A stretch of DNA of 64,000 bases from Scandinavium sp002470465 (GCF_040750395.1 NZ_JBFLVD010000008.1:62001-126000), one strand, 5' to 3'; positions 7,730 to 17,629 are shown, numbered from the stretch's first letter. A program made the numbers and translations. Notes: a model not told the origin generated them from the sequence alone.

Positions 7730-9955
7730 TCAGAAGTGCGTATTCACGCTCATATAATAAGTCCGGCCGGACTCGTTATAGGTTTCTGCACCCGCGCCAT
7801 ACATATAGCCCGTCGCGCCGCCGGTGGTCTGGGCGTTACCCGCACGCCAGTGGCGCTTGTCGAACAGGTTGTCGATCCCCGCCGTGAAGCTGACGTTTTT
7901 GGTGGCATCCCAGGTGCCGCTCAGGCCAACGATGCTGTACGGACTGACTTCGTTCAGCTCGCTGCCCGTCACCGGTTGCCCTTTGTAGTTGTACTTCTTC
8001 GGCTGCTGCTTGCCGTACCAGGTGAAGGTCGACTGGACGGACACGTCCTGCACAATCTGCCAGCTCAGGGTCGAGTTCAGCGTGTATTCCGGGATGATCG
8101 ACAGACGGTCGCCGGTCTCCTTGTTCTTACTTTGCAGCATATAGGTGATGTTGTTGGTCCAGTTGACGGTCTCGGTCACCGGCACGTTCAGCGTCCCTTC
8201 CAGACCTTCCACCACCGCTTTTGGCACGTTCTCCCACTGATAAAGATCGGTGCCAGCGCCGTTGGTGGATACCGGCGAATAACCGGCTTCAATCTTGTTG
8301 CGGTAGTCGTTGCGGAACCAGGTCGCGCCAGCCAGCCAGCCGTCATGCTTAAACTCCAGCCCCACTTCTTTGTTGATGCTGGTTTCGGCCTTCAGGTCAT
8401 CATTCCCCTGCAGATAGCAGCCGCTGGTGCTGGCGTAGCAGCCCTGGCCTTTGCTGTAGAGAATGTAGTTCGGGTTGGTCTGATACAGGCTTGGCGCTTT
8501 ATAGGCGCGCGCGATGCCCATCTTCAGGGTGAAGTCATCACCCAGGCCCTGCGACAGATTCAGGGACGGACTCCAGTTGTCGCCGACGATGCTGTGGTGA
8601 TCGAAGCGCAATGCTGGCGTCAGCATGGTGGAGTCGGTCACTTCAACGTTGTCTTCGGCAAACAGCGAGAAGATCTCCGCCTGCGAGTACGGGCTGCGAT
8701 TGGTGCTGCTGAAGCCCGGAATTGGTCCGCCCATAAAGGTCTGGGTGTTCGACCCCATATCCTTCATCTTCTGCTGGTTCCACTCGGTGCCGAGCGTCAG
8801 CGTCTGGTTGAAGACAAAATCGACGGGCAGGTTGATTTCGCTGTGCAGCAGCACGTCGGACAGATCGATATCAACAAACTTGTTGGAGTTAAAGATCCCT
8901 TCGGTGCCACCCGCCAGGCCTTCGCCTTTGCGCGAGTTGCGGGTGTGCTCGTACTGCGCCCAGGTGCTGGTGGTGACGCCGTTATCCCAGCCACCGTTCC
9001 AGGTGAGGGCGTAATTCTGACGGTACAGACGGTTGGTCTCTTTGCCGTAGTTTTCCTTCACGAAGTTATTGGTGTTGGTGTTCTGGGTGTCGCCCGCATA
9101 GAGGTTATTCTGGCGGTTGTAGCCAGCTTCCAGCTCCAGGGACTGCATGGGAGCAAAGTCCCAGCGCAGCTGGCCGTTGATGGCCTTGTTTTCCACTCCT
9201 TCGCGCCCGGCGGGCAGGGTGTTCTGGTAGATGCCGGTACGCTCTGACTGATGACCCTGGTTGATGTCCCATGCGTCGGCCTGCGTTTTGTCCAGGTTGC
9301 CGTAGAGGCGGAAGCTGAAGTCGCCGCCCATCGGCCCGGTCAGGCTGAAGTTGGTGCGCTTGGTGGAGCCTTCGTCTTTATGCTCCGGCAGGTTCATGTA
9401 AGTGTCCCAGGAGCCGTGCCACTCGTTGCTGGATTTTTTGGTGATGATGTTCACCACGCCGCCTGCTGCGCCATTGCCGTAGCGGGCCGCGGCTGGACCA
9501 CGAATGACTTCAATACGTTCGATCATCTCTGGCGGTACCCAGCCGGTATCACCGCGGGTGTCGCGCTCGCCGCGCCAGCCCAGACGCACGGAGTTGCGGC
9601 TGGTGACAGGTTTACCGTCGACCAGAATCAGGGTGTTTTCCGGGCCCATACCGCGAATATCAATCTGGCGGTTGTTGCCACGCTGGCCGCTGGTGGAGTT
9701 CCCCGTCAGGTTCACGCCCGGCATGGTACGAATAATTTCGGACACGTCGCGAGCGGGAGGATTTTTGCGGATCTCATCCGCGGTGATGGTGGATACGCCC
9801 GGCGCCTGCAGGTTCTGCTGTGCGGCGGTCACGACCATCGTTTCTTCTGCGTCTGCTGTGCTTGCCTTTGCGGTCTCTTCAGCGTGCAGCGGTAAAGCCA
9901 CCCCGTAAATGCCCAGATTGACCAGTAAGGTCAGGGACTTAAGTTTGTTATTCAT
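7730..9955 (-). CDS. fepA: Ferric enterobactin outer-membrane receptor, TonB-dependent
   Basis: Outer-membrane gated porin for ferric enterobactin (also a colicin B/D receptor in E. coli), 741 aa. The signal peptide ends at LPLHA, about residue 25. It is followed by a TonB box (EETMVVTAA), a plug domain (EIIRTMPGVNLTGNST to IEVIRGPAAARYGNGAAGGVVNIITKK) and a 22-stranded barrel ending in the aromatic terminus SVNTHF. The cysteine pair in GQGCYASTSGCYLQG is the conserved extracellular-loop disulfide. It is divergent from fes across a Fur-box region, so iron repression is expected. Confidence 0.97.
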   Translation of the reverse strand: MNNKLKSLTLLVNLGIYGVALPLHAEETAKASTADAEETMVVTAAQQNLQAPGVSTITADEIRKNPPARDVSEIIRTMPGVNLTGNSTSGQRGNNRQIDIRGMGPENTLILVDGKPVTSRNSVRLGWRGERDTRGDTGWVPPEMIERIEVIRGPAAARYGNGAAGGVVNIITKKSSNEWHGSWDTYMNLPEHKDEGSTKRTNFSLTGPMGGDFSFRLYGNLDKTQADAWDINQGHQSERTGIYQNTLPAGREGVENKAINGQLRWDFAPMQSLELEAGYNRQNNLYAGDTQNTNTNNFVKENYGKETNRLYRQNYALTWNGGWDNGVTTSTWAQYEHTRNSRKGEGLAGGTEGIFNSNKFVDIDLSDVLLHSEINLPVDFVFNQTLTLGTEWNQQKMKDMGSNTQTFMGGPIPGFSSTNRSPYSQAEIFSLFAEDNVEVTDSTMLTPALRFDHHSIVGDNWSPSLNLSQGLGDDFTLKMGIARAYKAPSLYQTNPNYILYSKGQGCYASTSGCYLQGNDDLKAETSINKEVGLEFKHDGWLAGATWFRNDYRNKIEAGYSPVSTNGAGTDLYQWENVPKAVVEGLEGTLNVPVTETVNWTNNITYMLQSKNKETGDRLSIIPEYTLNSTLSWQIVQDVSVQSTFTWYGKQQPKKYNYKGQPVTGSELNEVSPYSIVGLSGTWDATKNVSFTAGIDNLFDKRHWRAGNAQTTGGATGYMYGAGAETYNESGRTYYMSVNTHF

Positions 9956-10049
9956 TGGTAAGTCAACGTCCTGCTGTATGGATAAAACCTCATCAAGGCG
10001 CAGAGCGGCGTTCAGAGGTTATGAATGAAACGAAAACGCGCGCCAATAC

Positions 10050-10092
10050 GCTATTGCAAATGCAAATAGTTATCAATAATATTATCAATAAA
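10050..10092. promoter_or_regulatory. Fur-box region between fepA and fes
   Basis: Overlapping 19-base Fur-like elements appear as TGCAAATAGTTATCAAT and AATAATATTATCAATAA in the fepA-fes divergent gap (9956-10136), the position of the Fur sites in the homologous E. coli promoter. Iron-loaded Fur bound here should repress fepA-entD leftward and fes-ybdZ-entF rightward. Individual -35/-10 elements were not assigned. Confidence 0.8.
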
Positions 10093-10136
10093 TTTTGGCG
10101 TGTAACAAATAATTCCACAGATATCGCGGGGTTAAC

Positions 10137-11345
10137 GTGGCGGAAACGGTGGCAGGGAGTGCAGAGTGGTGGGCGCGCATCGAGGGGCCTCAGTGGCGTC
10201 GGGAAGGAGAGAACTGCCACGTCACGTTTTACTGGCGAGATCCGGCGGGAGATGAGCGTCATTCAGCCATTCAGCGGGTGTGGATTTACATCACCGGCGT
10301 AACGGATCACCACCAGAACGCGGTGCCGCAGACGCTGTCCCGTCTACCGGGCACCGACGTCTGGCAGTGGCAAACCTGGCTCCCCGTCAGCTGGCGCGGC
10401 AGCTACTGTTTTATCCCCACCGATCGTACCGATGACTTTGCGGCGGCGCTGTTCAACGGCGAAGCGCCCGATCGTCAACTGCTGCGTGAGGGCTGGCGTA
10501 AGCTGTTGCCGAACGCGGTGGCCGATCCGCGAAACGCACACAGCTGGCGCGGTGGGCGAGGGCATGCCGTGTCGGCGCTCTCCTTGCCGGAAGCCCCCGT
10601 TCAGCCAGGCTGGGATCGGCCTGACGTCCCTTATGCACCGCCTGTTTGTATCCAGTGGCGCAGTCAGCGTCTGGGTAACATTCGCCGCGTCTGGGTTTAC
10701 ACCACGGGCGAAGCGTCCTCTGATGAACGTCCGCTGGCGCTGCTGCTCGACGGCCAGTTCTGGGCTGAAAGCATGCCGGTCTGGTCGCCGCTTGCCCGCC
10801 TTACGCAGGAGGGGCGGCTTCCACCCGCTGTCTACGTCCTGATTGATGCCATCGATACCGCGCACCGCAGCGCCGAGCTGCCGTGTAACCAGGATTTCTG
10901 GCTGGCGTTACAGGAAGAGCTGCTGCCGCAAATCCGGCGCATTGCACCGCACAGCGAACATCCTGAACGTCGTCTTGTGGCCGGGCAGAGCTTTGGCGGT
11001 CTGGCGGCGATGTATGCCGGGCTGAGCTTTCCGCAGCAGTTTGGCTGCGTGCTCAGTCAGTCCGGTTCCTACTGGTGGCCCATGCGCGGTGAGCCTCACG
11101 GCGGCGTAATCCCTGAAAAACTTTCCCGCGGAGAATTGTCGCCGCGCGGCCTGCGCATCTGGCTGGAAGCCGGGCGTCGCGAGCCGGTTATCTTTAAGGC
11201 CAATCAGGCCCTCTTCCAACAACTACAACGTACACAGCAGCCGGTTTTCTGGCGTCAGGTTGACGGCGGACACGATGCGCTGTGCTGGCGCGGCGGCTTA
11301 ACCGCAGGGCTGATTGCGCTCTGGCAGCCGCTGCTCCCGGCATAA
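10137..11345 (+). CDS. fes: Enterochelin esterase Fes
   Basis: Cytoplasmic esterase that cuts the trilactone of ferric enterobactin so iron can be reduced and released. It has 402 aa with a GTG start at 10137. The N-terminal domain carries RVWIYITGVTDHHQN and WQTWLPVSWRGSYCFIPT, as in E. coli Fes. The C-terminal esterase-D-type alpha/beta hydrolase domain has the nucleophile motif GQSFGG and later WRQVDGGHDALCW, which supplies the catalytic histidine. It is first in fes-ybdZ-entF, with ybdZ starting 25 bases downstream. Confidence 0.96.
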   Translation: MAETVAGSAEWWARIEGPQWRREGENCHVTFYWRDPAGDERHSAIQRVWIYITGVTDHHQNAVPQTLSRLPGTDVWQWQTWLPVSWRGSYCFIPTDRTDDFAAALFNGEAPDRQLLREGWRKLLPNAVADPRNAHSWRGGRGHAVSALSLPEAPVQPGWDRPDVPYAPPVCIQWRSQRLGNIRRVWVYTTGEASSDERPLALLLDGQFWAESMPVWSPLARLTQEGRLPPAVYVLIDAIDTAHRSAELPCNQDFWLALQEELLPQIRRIAPHSEHPERRLVAGQSFGGLAAMYAGLSFPQQFGCVLSQSGSYWWPMRGEPHGGVIPEKLSRGELSPRGLRIWLEAGRREPVIFKANQALFQQLQRTQQPVFWRQVDGGHDALCWRGGLTAGLIALWQPLLPA

Positions 11346-11369
11346 CGCGCTTTACGACAGGAGTTTGGT

Positions 11370-11585
11370 ATGCAAATCAGTAACCCTTTCGATGATGCGC
11401 AAGGGCAGTTTTATATTCTGCAAAATGCGCAGCAGCAGTACAGCCTGTGGCCGCAGCACTGCGCGTTGCCCGAAGGCTGGCATGTTGTCTGTGAACCCCA
11501 GAGCGCGGAGGCCTGCAACGCCTGGCTGTCGGCCCGCTGGACTACTCTGAACCCCGCCCATTTTGCCGGAGCTCGCCATGACTGA
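11370..11585 (+). CDS. ybdZ: MbtH-like protein YbdZ, EntF activator
   Basis: Small helper protein of 71 aa that binds the EntF adenylation domain and supports its activity. It has the MbtH signature: NPFDD near the N-terminus, QYSLWP, and the PEGWHVV block containing conserved tryptophans. The ORF overlaps the entF start by 8 bases, suggesting coupled translation and matched amounts of the two proteins. Confidence 0.96.
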   Translation: MQISNPFDDAQGQFYILQNAQQQYSLWPQHCALPEGWHVVCEPQSAEACNAWLSARWTTLNPAHFAGARHD

Positions 11586-14500
11586 ATGTTTACCGCTGGT
11601 GGCCGCGCAGCCGGGGATCTGGATGGCGGAGCAGCTTTCCACGCTGCCGAATGCCTGGAGCGTAGCCCATTACGTTGAGCTTGAAGGCGAAATGGATGCT
11701 GCCCGGTTTGCCGAGGCTATTGCCCTCGGGCTGGCGCAGGCCGACACGCTGAAAATGCGCTTTAGTGAAGATAACGGCGAGCTGTGGCAATGGGTGGACG
11801 ACAGCCTGACGCACGATGCGAGCGCAGTGCTGGATTTACGCCACCAGGCCGACCCCCATGCTGCCGCAATGGCGGTGATGCAGGCTGACCTGACGCAGAA
11901 CACCCGCGTCGACAGCGGCAACCCGCTGGTATGCCATCAGCTCATCCGCGTCGGTGACCGTCGCTGGTACTGGTATCAGCGCTATCATCATCTGCTGGTG
12001 GATGGCTTCAGCTTCCCGGCCATTACCCGCCAGATCGTGCAGATTTATGCCGCATTGCTGCGTGGAGAAACGCCGCCCACCTCGCCGTTTACGCCTTTCG
12101 CGGACGTTGTGGAGGAATATCAGCGTTACCAGCAGAGCGAAGCGCACGCGCGCGATGGCGCGTTCTGGGCTGAACAGCGCAAACAGCTGCCTCCGCCAGC
12201 CTCGCTCTCCTCCGCACCATTATCTGGCCGGGCGACCAGTACGGAGATCTGGCGGCTTAAGCTCACCGCGGACAAACAGGCCTTCAGCCGTTTAGCGACC
12301 ACACACACCGCTCAGCGTACCGATCTGGCTCTGGCGCTGGCCGCGCTCTGGCTGGGACGCCTGTGCGGACGCAACGACTACGCGGCGGGTTACATTTTCA
12401 TGCGCCGCATGGGTTCTGCTGCGCTGACCGCAACGGGGCCGGTGCTGAATGTATTGCCCCTGGCGGTCACCATCCAACCGGAAGAAACCTTGCCGGAGCT
12501 GGCGAATCGCCTGGGCGCACAGCTCAAGAAAATGCGCCGCCACCAGCGCTATGATGCCGAACAAATCGTTCGCGACGCAGGAAAGTCGGCAGGCGAAGAG
12601 CCGCTGTTTGGCCCGGTGTTCAACGTCAAAGTGTTTGATTATCAGCTCGAACTCGACGGCGTGCATGCCACCACTCACACCCTGGCGACGGGTCCGGTGA
12701 ACGATCTGGAGCTGGCGCTGTTCCCGGACGAGGAAGGCGGCCTGACAATTGAAGTGCTGGCTAATAAACAGCGCTACGACGAATCAGAACTGCAACAGCA
12801 TATTGCCCGACTGCTGGCGATGCTGAACCAGTTTGCTGCAAATCCTGAACTGCGCTGCGGCGACGTTGAGATGGTGTCAGACGAGGAGTATCAGCGTCTG
12901 GAACAGATTAACGACACGGGCATGATGCTGCCGGAAACCACGCTCAGCGCGCTGGTTGCGGCACAGGCCGCAAAAACGCCGGATGCTATTGCGCTGGCAG
13001 ATGCCCGTATGCAGTTTACCTATCGCGAAATGCGCCAGCAGGTTGTGGCGCTGGCAAATGTGCTGCGCGAGCGTGGCGTAAAACCCGGCGACAGCGTCGC
13101 GGTCGCATTACCGCGTTCGGTTTTTTTAACCCTCGCGCTGCACGGTATTGTGGAAGCGGGCGCGGCCTGGCTGCCGCTGGACACGGGCTATCCGGACGAG
13201 CGTCTGCACATGATGCTGGAAGATGCCCGCCCCTCGCTGCTGATTATCTCCGACGACCAGCTAAGTCGTTTCCCCGGTATCGATACGCTCTGCTATACCG
13301 CGCCGTTGCCAACGGGAGATGATTCTCCGCTCGTACTTTCGCGCTCCGAACACACCGCCTATATCATCTTCACGTCGGGCTCAACCGGCAGGCCGAAGGG
13401 CGTGATGGTCGGCCAGACGGCGATCGTCAACCGCCTGCTGTGGATGCAGGACCACTATCCGCTGAATGCCAGCGACGTGGTGGCGCAAAAAACGCCATGC
13501 AGTTTTGACGTCTCGGTGTGGGAGTTCTGGTGGCCGTTTATCACCAGTGCGAAGCTGGTGATGGCCGAGCCGGAGGCGCACCGCGATCCGCAGGCGTTAC
13601 AGCAGTTCTTCGCCGATTTCGGCGTGACCACCACGCACTTTGTGCCGTCGATGCTGGCGGCGTTTGTCGCCTCGCTCAACGAAGAGAGCGTGGCCTCGTG
13701 CCGCACGCTGAAGCAGGTGTTCTGCAGCGGCGAAGCGCTGCCTGCCGCGCTGTGTCGGGAGTGGGAACAGCTCATCGGTGCGCCTCTGCATAACCTGTAC
13801 GGGCCGACGGAAGCGGCGGTGGACGTCAGCTGGTATCCGGCCTTTGGCCCGGAGCTGGCGGCGGTGAAGGGCAACAGCGTGCCGATTGGTTTCCCTGTGT
13901 GGAACACCGGTCTGCGCATTCTGGACGCGCAGATGCGCCCGGTGCCGTTTGGCGTGGCGGGCGATCTCTATCTCACCGGCGTCCAGCTGGCGCAGGGCTA
14001 TATGGGCCGTCCGGACCTCACGGCCAGCCGCTTTATTGCCGATCCGTTTGCCCCGGGCGAGCGTATGTACCGCACCGGCGACGTTGCCCGGTGGCAGGAT
14101 TTCGGCGCGGTGGAGTATTTAGGCCGCAGCGACGATCAGCTAAAAATTCGCGGGCAGCGCATTGAGCTTGGCGAAATCGAACGCATGATGCTGACCCTGC
14201 CAGAAGTGGCGCAGGCCGTGGCGCACGCCTGCGTGCTGAACCAGGCTGCAGCAGTGGGCGGCGATGCGCGTCAGTTGGTGGGTTACGTGGTGTCGGAATC
14301 GGGGCTGCCGCTGGACGGCGACATGCTGCTCGAAAATCTGCGCGGCAAGCTGCCGCCGCATATGGTGCCGGTGACGCTAATTTCACTTTCAGCGCTTCCG
14401 CTAAGCGCCAACGGCAAGCTTGACCGCAAAGCACTGCCGCTGCCGGAGCTGGCGCAAAAAGCGCCGGGTCGTGCGGTGGAAAGCGCCGTGGAAATTGCTG

Positions 14501-15444
14501 TTGCTGAGGCATTCAGCGTGCTGCTCGGCTGCGAGATTAATGATGTGGACGCTGATTTCTTCGCCCTCGGTGGCCATTCGCTGCTGGCGATGCGCCTTGC
14601 GGCGCAGCTGAGTCGCACCTTTGCCCGCCAGGTGACGCCGGGACAGGTGATGGTGGCTTCCACGGTGGGCAAGCTCAGCGAGTTGCTGGAGTCTGTGGAC
14701 GACGCACAAGCGCAACGCTTAGGTTATGAAGCGATTTTGCCTCTGCGCGAAAGCGACGGGCCACGCCTGTGGTGCTTCCATCCAGCCTCGGGATTCGCGT
14801 GGCAGTTTAGCGTGCTGGCCCGCTGGCTGAGCCCGCGCTGGTCGATAACGGGCATCCAGTCGCCGCGCCCGGATGGCCCTATGGCCCACGTGACGACGCT
14901 GGATGAACTCTGTGAAAACCATCTGCAAACGCTGCTTACACAGCAGCCTCATGGCCCGTATTATCTGTTTGGTTACTCGCTCGGCGGTACGCTGGCACAG
15001 GGGATTGCTGCCCGGCTCCGCCAGCGTGGTGAAGCGGTCGCTTTCCTCGGGCTGCTGGACACCTGGCCGCCGGAAACGCAGAACTGGTCGGAAAAGGAAG
15101 CCAACGGTCTGGATCCGGAAGTGCTGGCAGAAATTAACCGCGAGCGCGAGGCCTTCCTTGCCGCACAGCAAGGTCAGGCGTCCGGTGAGCTGTTTACCGC
15201 TATTGAAGGTAACTATGCCGATGCGGTGCGCCTGCTGACCACCGCCCACAGCGTGAAGTTTGACGGAAGGGCAACGCTGTTCGTTGCCGAACGCACGCTG
15301 ACGCCGGGTCAGGATCCGCATCGCGCGTGGGCACCCTGGGTGAACGAACTGGATGTGTATCGCCAGGACTGTGCCCACGTGGATATCATCTCCCCGCAGG
15401 CGTTTGAGGCGATTGGCCCGGTGCTGAAAGAGGTGCTTGGCTAA
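11578..15444 (+). CDS. entF: Enterobactin non-ribosomal peptide synthetase EntF
   Basis: Four-domain synthetase, 1288 aa from ATG 11578. A condensation domain (about 1-430, with HHLLVDGFS) is followed by a serine-activating adenylation domain (about 450-960; FTSGSTGRPKGVM, NLYGPTEAAVD, YRTGDVARW, LGRSDDQLKIRGQRIE). Then come a carrier domain with Ser1001 in LGGHSLLA and a thioesterase (about 1040-1288) with Ser1134 in GYSLGG. It couples 2,3-dihydroxybenzoyl from EntB to serine, then trimerises and cyclises the product. The open frame starts 5 codons earlier, but ATG 11578 (MTECLPLVAAQPGIW) matches known EntF starts. Confidence 0.97.
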   Translation: MTECLPLVAAQPGIWMAEQLSTLPNAWSVAHYVELEGEMDAARFAEAIALGLAQADTLKMRFSEDNGELWQWVDDSLTHDASAVLDLRHQADPHAAAMAVMQADLTQNTRVDSGNPLVCHQLIRVGDRRWYWYQRYHHLLVDGFSFPAITRQIVQIYAALLRGETPPTSPFTPFADVVEEYQRYQQSEAHARDGAFWAEQRKQLPPPASLSSAPLSGRATSTEIWRLKLTADKQAFSRLATTHTAQRTDLALALAALWLGRLCGRNDYAAGYIFMRRMGSAALTATGPVLNVLPLAVTIQPEETLPELANRLGAQLKKMRRHQRYDAEQIVRDAGKSAGEEPLFGPVFNVKVFDYQLELDGVHATTHTLATGPVNDLELALFPDEEGGLTIEVLANKQRYDESELQQHIARLLAMLNQFAANPELRCGDVEMVSDEEYQRLEQINDTGMMLPETTLSALVAAQAAKTPDAIALADARMQFTYREMRQQVVALANVLRERGVKPGDSVAVALPRSVFLTLALHGIVEAGAAWLPLDTGYPDERLHMMLEDARPSLLIISDDQLSRFPGIDTLCYTAPLPTGDDSPLVLSRSEHTAYIIFTSGSTGRPKGVMVGQTAIVNRLLWMQDHYPLNASDVVAQKTPCSFDVSVWEFWWPFITSAKLVMAEPEAHRDPQALQQFFADFGVTTTHFVPSMLAAFVASLNEESVASCRTLKQVFCSGEALPAALCREWEQLIGAPLHNLYGPTEAAVDVSWYPAFGPELAAVKGNSVPIGFPVWNTGLRILDAQMRPVPFGVAGDLYLTGVQLAQGYMGRPDLTASRFIADPFAPGERMYRTGDVARWQDFGAVEYLGRSDDQLKIRGQRIELGEIERMMLTLPEVAQAVAHACVLNQAAAVGGDARQLVGYVVSESGLPLDGDMLLENLRGKLPPHMVPVTLISLSALPLSANGKLDRKALPLPELAQKAPGRAVESAVEIAVAEAFSVLLGCEINDVDADFFALGGHSLLAMRLAAQLSRTFARQVTPGQVMVASTVGKLSELLESVDDAQAQRLGYEAILPLRESDGPRLWCFHPASGFAWQFSVLARWLSPRWSITGIQSPRPDGPMAHVTTLDELCENHLQTLLTQQPHGPYYLFGYSLGGTLAQGIAARLRQRGEAVAFLGLLDTWPPETQNWSEKEANGLDPEVLAEINREREAFLAAQQGQASGELFTAIEGNYADAVRLLTTAHSVKFDGRATLFVAERTLTPGQDPHRAWAPWVNELDVYRQDCAHVDIISPQAFEAIGPVLKEVLG

Positions 15445-15453
15445 TCCGTTTTT

Positions 15454-15473
15454 GGGCAGCCGTCTGGCTGCCC
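15454..15473 (+). terminator. Hairpin after entF
   Basis: GGGCAGCC and GGCTGCCC form an 8-base-pair stem with a 4-base loop, starting 10 bases after the entF stop. The T-tract after it is weak (CTATCCTTATTT), so termination may be partial. Confidence 0.55.
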
Positions 15474-15501
15474 GCTATCCTTATTTCGCGCCTGTGGCAC
15501 A

Positions 15502-16377
15502 ATGAGCACTTTCCATACTGGACCGGGAGTAAGGGAAGTGCTCAGTCGTCTCGATCTGTTTTTGATTCACCCGCCTGAAACGGCGCTACGCGGTATTAAG
15601 AAGGCCGGGCTGGAGTTTATCTGGTTTGGCGTAAAGGAGCTTCGCGCCTGCCTGTTTGCCGGACTCTTTTTCCTGGCAATTTTCTGCGTGCCCTGCAGCG
15701 GGCTTCTGGGCCTGTCTCGCTACGATCTGCTGCTGCTGATTGCGCTCGCCATTCAGCTCACGATGTTTTTCACCCGCCTTGAAAGCCTGGATGAAATCAA
15801 AGCCATCACCCTGTTTCACGTGCTGGGCTTTGCGCTGGAGCTATTTAAAACGTCATCGGCGATTGGTTCCTGGCACTATCCGGAAGCGGGCTGGAGCAAA
15901 ATCGGCGGCGTGCCGCTGTTCAGTGGGTTTATGTATGCAGCGGTGGGTAGCTACATCATTCAGTGCTGGCGGCTGTTTGACCTGAAAATCCTCCATCATC
16001 CGCCAATTCTGCATGCGGTTTTGCTTTCACTTGCGCTCTATGCCAACTTTTTCACTCATCATTTTTTCGGTGACTACCGGGGGTATATCGCGGCGGTAGC
16101 TTTAGGCATGTATGCGCGCTCAACGGTGATTTTCACTCCTTACGACAGACCATACAAAATGCCGCTGTTGGTGGCTTTTGCGCTAATCGGTTTTTTCATC
16201 TGGCTGGCGGAAAATATGGGCACTTTCTTTGGCGTCTGGCGCTATCCCAATCAGCTGGGAGCCTGGGCGACGGTGCACGTCGGCAAATGGGGATCGTGGA
16301 CGCTGCTGGTGATGATGACCTTTACCATCACGCTGTTTCTCAAAGACATCAAAAAGCGAATCCATGTCGCTCAATAA
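15502..16377 (+). CDS. DUF817 family integral membrane protein
   Basis: Membrane protein of the DUF817 (YoaT-like) family, function unknown. It has 291 aa from ATG 15502. A start at GTG 15538 is also plausible because GGGAGTAAGGGA lies just before it. Seven or eight hydrophobic helices are visible, for example ACLFAGLFFLAIFCVPCSGL, LLLLIALAIQLTMFF and MPLLVAFALIGFFIWL. Conserved-looking polar blocks include FELFKT-like ALELFKTSSAIGSWHYPE, GVPLFSGFMYAAVGSYI and ENMGTFFGVWRYP. It follows entF closely, where E. coli has fepE, but has no known role in siderophore work. Confidence 0.85.
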   Translation: MSTFHTGPGVREVLSRLDLFLIHPPETALRGIKKAGLEFIWFGVKELRACLFAGLFFLAIFCVPCSGLLGLSRYDLLLLIALAIQLTMFFTRLESLDEIKAITLFHVLGFALELFKTSSAIGSWHYPEAGWSKIGGVPLFSGFMYAAVGSYIIQCWRLFDLKILHHPPILHAVLLSLALYANFFTHHFFGDYRGYIAAVALGMYARSTVIFTPYDRPYKMPLLVAFALIGFFIWLAENMGTFFGVWRYPNQLGAWATVHVGKWGSWTLLVMMTFTITLFLKDIKKRIHVAQ

Positions 16378-16385
16378 AACCTTGA

Positions 16386-16454
16386 GATGCCGGGTGGCGG
16401 CTACGCCTGACCCGGCCTACGCGCGGGCCCGGTAAGCGCAGCGCCCCCGGGCAA
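16386..16454. repeat. REP-type palindrome pair
   Basis: GCCGGGTGGCGGCTACGCC and the opposing GGGCCCGGTAAGCGCAGCGC units form an inverted REP/BIME-like pair. It sits between the convergent 3' ends of the DUF817 gene and the autotransporter gene. Confidence 0.8.
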
Positions 16455-16462
16455 AACTGATA

Positions 16463-17629
16463 TTACCAGCCGTAGCTGACGCCGCCGCCAACCACGAAGT
16501 TCTGCTGCGTGTCGTCAGAAACCGAGGCTTTCACCACCACGTGTTCTGCTGCCCGGGCCGAGAAGCCAACGGCCAGCGCGCTTTCGCTGTCGGTTGTGCC
16601 GACCCCTGCGCCAACGCTAAAGGTCTGGCCCTGAATTACCTGAGGAATGTTCGCCATCGCCGCCACGCCGGAAATGGCGGCCGATGCACGCTGGCGGTTC
16701 TCATCCACCTGGTTTTTCAGCTTGCCAAAGTTCGCTGAATTCGACGCCTCAAGTTTCTCGATGCGCTGCTCGTGATTAGCAATTGCCGCGCTATTATCCG
16801 CTACGCGATGGTTGGTTGCCTGTAATGCCTGACGGTTGGCTTCGGTGTTGGCATAAGCGTCATTGGCCCGGGACTGGGCATCACTACCCATCACCTGGGC
16901 TTGTTTCAGGCCTGTGTTCAGCGTATTGATATCAGCAGTATTGGCGTCTGTCTGCTGCACAAACTCTTCATGGCTGCTTTCAGCGACTTGCGCATTGACC
17001 ATAGTGCGGTACTGAGCGGCATCGACCTGATGCTGGTTTGCTTCATGCTCAGATTTTGCAGCATTGAGAGCATCGCTTTGTATTTGTGTGCGTTTAAGGT
17101 TGCCCTCGAGCAGGGCCTGGCCTTTTTCGTCGTTGAATTTTTTGGCTGAAGTGCGATAAGCGTCCTGCAGCGCTTCAGTTTGCTGAGCGGTACGCTCCTG
17201 ATTAGCCCTGGTTAACGCTTCGCCTTTCAGCTGTGCGAAGCGCTGACGATAAGCATCCTGTAGCGCTTTAGTTTGCTGAGCGGTACGCTCCTGATTAGCC
17301 CTGGTTAATGCTTCGCCTTCACCGTCAGTAGAGGTAGCTGCCTGCGGTTTTGTGGCTGGTGTCAATGTACTTATTGGAATAGCTGTTGTGTCGATGGGCG
17401 GAAAACTAACTGTGGTACTTCCGTTGTAATAAGAATTTCCCTTCACATAATTGATTACCTCTTGCAGAGTGTCCTTTCTTTCTATCTCCTGTGTTTTATC
17501 CTGCGGCAGTTCCGGATGAGTGGAGAGGTAATTCTGTACAATGAATTGATCGCTGCTGCTCATTTGCGCATCAGCAATACCAGAAATTGCACTAGCCACA
17601 ATTGCTAATGCAATAAGTTTGATTTTCAT
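16463..17629 (-). CDS. Short YadA-type trimeric autotransporter adhesin
   Basis: Predicted outer-membrane trimeric autotransporter, 388 aa. A signal peptide (1-21, ending GIADA) is followed by a short unrecognised segment and a Thr/Pro-rich linker (about 71-100). Then comes a coiled-coil stalk with two near-identical 31-residue repeats (GEALTRANQERTAQQT at 105 and 136) and a degenerate third copy at 170. The C-terminal YadA anchor (about 315-388) holds ASAAISGVAAMANIPQ, SVGAGVGTTDSESALAVGFS and a terminal GGGVSYGW. There is no recognisable YadA head, so it looks like stalk plus anchor. It lies where fepE is found in E. coli and has a long AT-rich upstream region, suggesting acquisition. Adhesion is inferred from family only. 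Confidence 0.85.
   Translation of the reverse strand: MKIKLIALAIVASAISGIADAQMSSSDQFIVQNYLSTHPELPQDKTQEIERKDTLQEVINYVKGNSYYNGSTTVSFPPIDTTAIPISTLTPATKPQAATSTDGEGEALTRANQERTAQQTKALQDAYRQRFAQLKGEALTRANQERTAQQTEALQDAYRTSAKKFNDEKGQALLEGNLKRTQIQSDALNAAKSEHEANQHQVDAAQYRTMVNAQVAESSHEEFVQQTDANTADINTLNTGLKQAQVMGSDAQSRANDAYANTEANRQALQATNHRVADNSAAIANHEQRIEKLEASNSANFGKLKNQVDENRQRASAAISGVAAMANIPQVIQGQTFSVGAGVGTTDSESALAVGFSARAAEHVVVKASVSDDTQQNFVVGGGVSYGW
17155..17318. repeat. Tandem 93-base coding repeat in the autotransporter stalk
   Basis: Two nearly identical copies begin at 17155 and 17248, a period of 93 bases or 31 codons. They differ at a few mostly synonymous positions. They encode the GEALTRANQERTAQQT stalk units. 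Near-identity at DNA level points to recent duplication or gene conversion, and copy number may vary between strains. Confidence 0.85.

Noticed and set aside
7670..9247. Long plus-strand open frame of 525 codons opposite fepA
   Set aside because: It lies fully antisense to the clear fepA gene, has no family pattern, and is explained by GC-rich codon bias leaving the opposite frame open.
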